From positions 1 through 7,576 of the forward strand of contig JAFECY010000020.1 of the NCBI GenBank assembly GCA_018241865.1: a stretch of 7,576 nucleotides of DNA, read 5' to 3'. The position numbers and the translations under genes were made by a program. The stretch is from Pseudomonadota bacterium (GTDB lineage: Bacteria; Pseudomonadota; Gammaproteobacteria; Burkholderiales; Burkholderiaceae_D). Shown here one piece after another: positions 6,897 through 7,576 of the stretch. Position 1 is the first letter of the stretch; each line of letters starts with the position of its first letter. The notes under the pieces were generated by a model that saw only the letters and a program-made list of their open reading frames with translations, searched no databases and was not told where the DNA came from.

Positions 6897-7280
6897 ATGC
6901 CCCTATCCGAATCTGATCCGCGCGTATTCTTCGCCGCTGAGCGCACGCTCCTAGCGTGGTTGCGTACCGGGCTCGCCATCATGGGGGTGGGTTTTGTCGT
7001 GTCGCGCTTTGGTTTGTTTATTCAACTGCTCGCCACGCAATCGCATGGCACGCCATCCACTGCGCATGCATCATTGTCGGCCACGATAGGCGTCGCCTTT
7101 GTGATTGCCGGCACGTTGGCCATCTTCGTTTCTGCTATTCAGCATCAGCGTTTTGTCGCCACGTTACCGCAGGCGGATTTGCCCAACACGTATTCCAAAT
7201 TTTTTGCGTTTGCCCTCTCGCTTTTTGTCAGTGTGCTCGGCGTGATCCTCGCCGGTTATCTGCTGGTGACGCAAGCATGA
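6897..7280 (+). CDS. DUF202 (YidH-family) small inner-membrane protein
   Basis: This 127-residue membrane protein has an unknown molecular role. The N-terminus carries the DUF202 signature: DPRVFFAAERTLLAWLRT (7-24), with conserved D7, R9, E15, R16, W21 and R23, running into the first membrane helix (about 24-45). Two further helices are seen at about 60-82 and 102-123, giving the usual three-helix layout and a length normal for the family. The ATG at 6897 is chosen because the signature begins just after it. An in-frame ATG at 6825 would add 24 residues encoded mostly by the palindromic repeat, which is not believable. The ribosome site is weak (GAAAG at 6887-6891). It lies between two repeat copies and is not obviously tied to the signalling cassette. 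Confidence 0.9.
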   Translation: MPLSESDPRVFFAAERTLLAWLRTGLAIMGVGFVVSRFGLFIQLLATQSHGTPSTAHASLSATIGVAFVIAGTLAIFVSAIQHQRFVATLPQADLPNTYSKFFAFALSLFVSVLGVILAGYLLVTQA

Positions 7281-7315
7281 TGTGCGCTTGCGGAGCATCC
7301 TCTCCTTGCCATGAC

Positions 7316-7331
7316 AGTCGAGTAGTCGAGT
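7316..7331 (+). repeat. Tandem 8-base duplication at the edge of the repeat
   Basis: AGTCGAGT occurs twice in direct succession (7316-7323 and 7324-7331). The second copy is the left end of the single palindromic element. The doublet element at 6803 has only one such copy, so this is either slippage or a trace of insertion. Confidence 0.7.
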
Positions 7332-7364
7332 AGGGTGGGCACGATGTGCCCACCCTACGAATCT
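7324..7364. repeat. Single REP-like palindrome, second copy
   Basis: The core at 7330-7358 is a perfect 13-base-pair stem (GTAGGGTGGGCAC and its complement) around a 3-base GAT loop. The 41 bases match the outer parts of the 84-base doublet at 6803-6886 exactly, with the middle 43 bases absent. It ends 11 bases before the DUF1653 start codon, so the hairpin may affect translation or separate transcripts. No T-run follows the stem. Confidence 0.85.
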
Positions 7365-7375
7365 TCCAATTCAAA

Positions 7376-7576
7376 ATGGCAGAACTAACGTCCCTCCCCG
7401 CTACCCCGCTCGGCCGCTACCGCCACTACAAGGGCGGTGAATACGAAGTGCTCGGCGTCGCCCGCCACAGTGAAACGCATGAGCCGCTGGTGATGTATCG
7501 CCCTCTGTACAACGATTCCGGCTGGTGGGTACGTCCGCATGCCATGTTCTTCGGGCAGATCGAAATCGATGGCCGC
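7376..7576 (+). CDS. DUF1653 domain protein (3' end cut by window edge)
   Basis: 67 codons are visible and the frame is still open at the right edge. After a short leader, residues 12-67 show the DUF1653 pattern: PLGRYRHYKGGEYEVLGVAR, then HSETHEPLVMYRPLY and WVRPHAMFFGQIEIDG. The family is a small, compact domain of unknown function, often a protein of roughly this size, so little is likely missing. No membrane segment or signal is visible. The ATG at 7376 has no clear Shine-Dalgarno before it (the leader reads CAATTCAAA), and the repeat hairpin ends 17 bases upstream at 7358. The family call is firm; the function is unknown. Confidence 0.88.
   Translation, partial: MAELTSLPATPLGRYRHYKGGEYEVLGVARHSETHEPLVMYRPLYNDSGWWVRPHAMFFGQIEIDGR

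Noticed and set aside
6803..7364. CRISPR array
   Set aside because: There are only two copies about 500 bases apart, palindromic and without regular spacers. They fit REP-like elements instead.

Overview
The window is moderately GC-rich, with compact, overlapping genes. Its gene families (DyP peroxidase, hybrid kinase with HPt, GGDEF-EAL protein, DUF202, DUF1653) and its GTAGGGTGGGCAC-type palindromic repeats suggest a proteobacterium. A beta-proteobacterium of the Burkholderiales is my best guess, but no marker gene here proves it.

Left part (1-2853, minus strand): a tightly packed three-gene operon. The first gene (2853 to 2092) encodes a small protein with a hydrophobic, probably membrane-anchoring segment and a His/Asp-rich tail. 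It overlaps by 8 bases a second gene (2099 to 1413) whose product looks like a distant paralogue without the hydrophobic segment. After a 16-base gap comes a DyP-type heme peroxidase (GTG start at 1396) that runs off the left edge. A sigma70-like promoter candidate for this operon lies at 2912-2940. The set could form a DyP peroxidase with two dedicated partners, one of them at the membrane. That is inference from gene order.

Middle part (3115-6696, plus strand, divergent from the operon): a three-gene signalling cassette. It holds a soluble hybrid histidine kinase (HisKA, eroded ATPase domain, REC, HPt), a single-domain response regulator that starts inside the kinase stop codon (GTGA overlap), and a REC-GGDEF-EAL protein one base further on. 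The GGDEF domain is degenerate (GGDMF) but keeps an I-site-like RQQD, while the EAL domain keeps its catalytic residues. The likely output is phosphorelay-controlled cyclic-di-GMP hydrolysis. No sensory domain is visible in the kinase, so the input must come from elsewhere.

Right part (6697-7576, plus strand): a DUF202 (YidH-like) small membrane protein and the start of a DUF1653 protein. Each is preceded by a copy of the same palindromic repeat: an 84-base inverted doublet at 6803-6886 and a 41-base single form at 7324-7364. The single form is exactly what the doublet would become after a 43-base deletion between its internal GTGGGCAC direct repeats.
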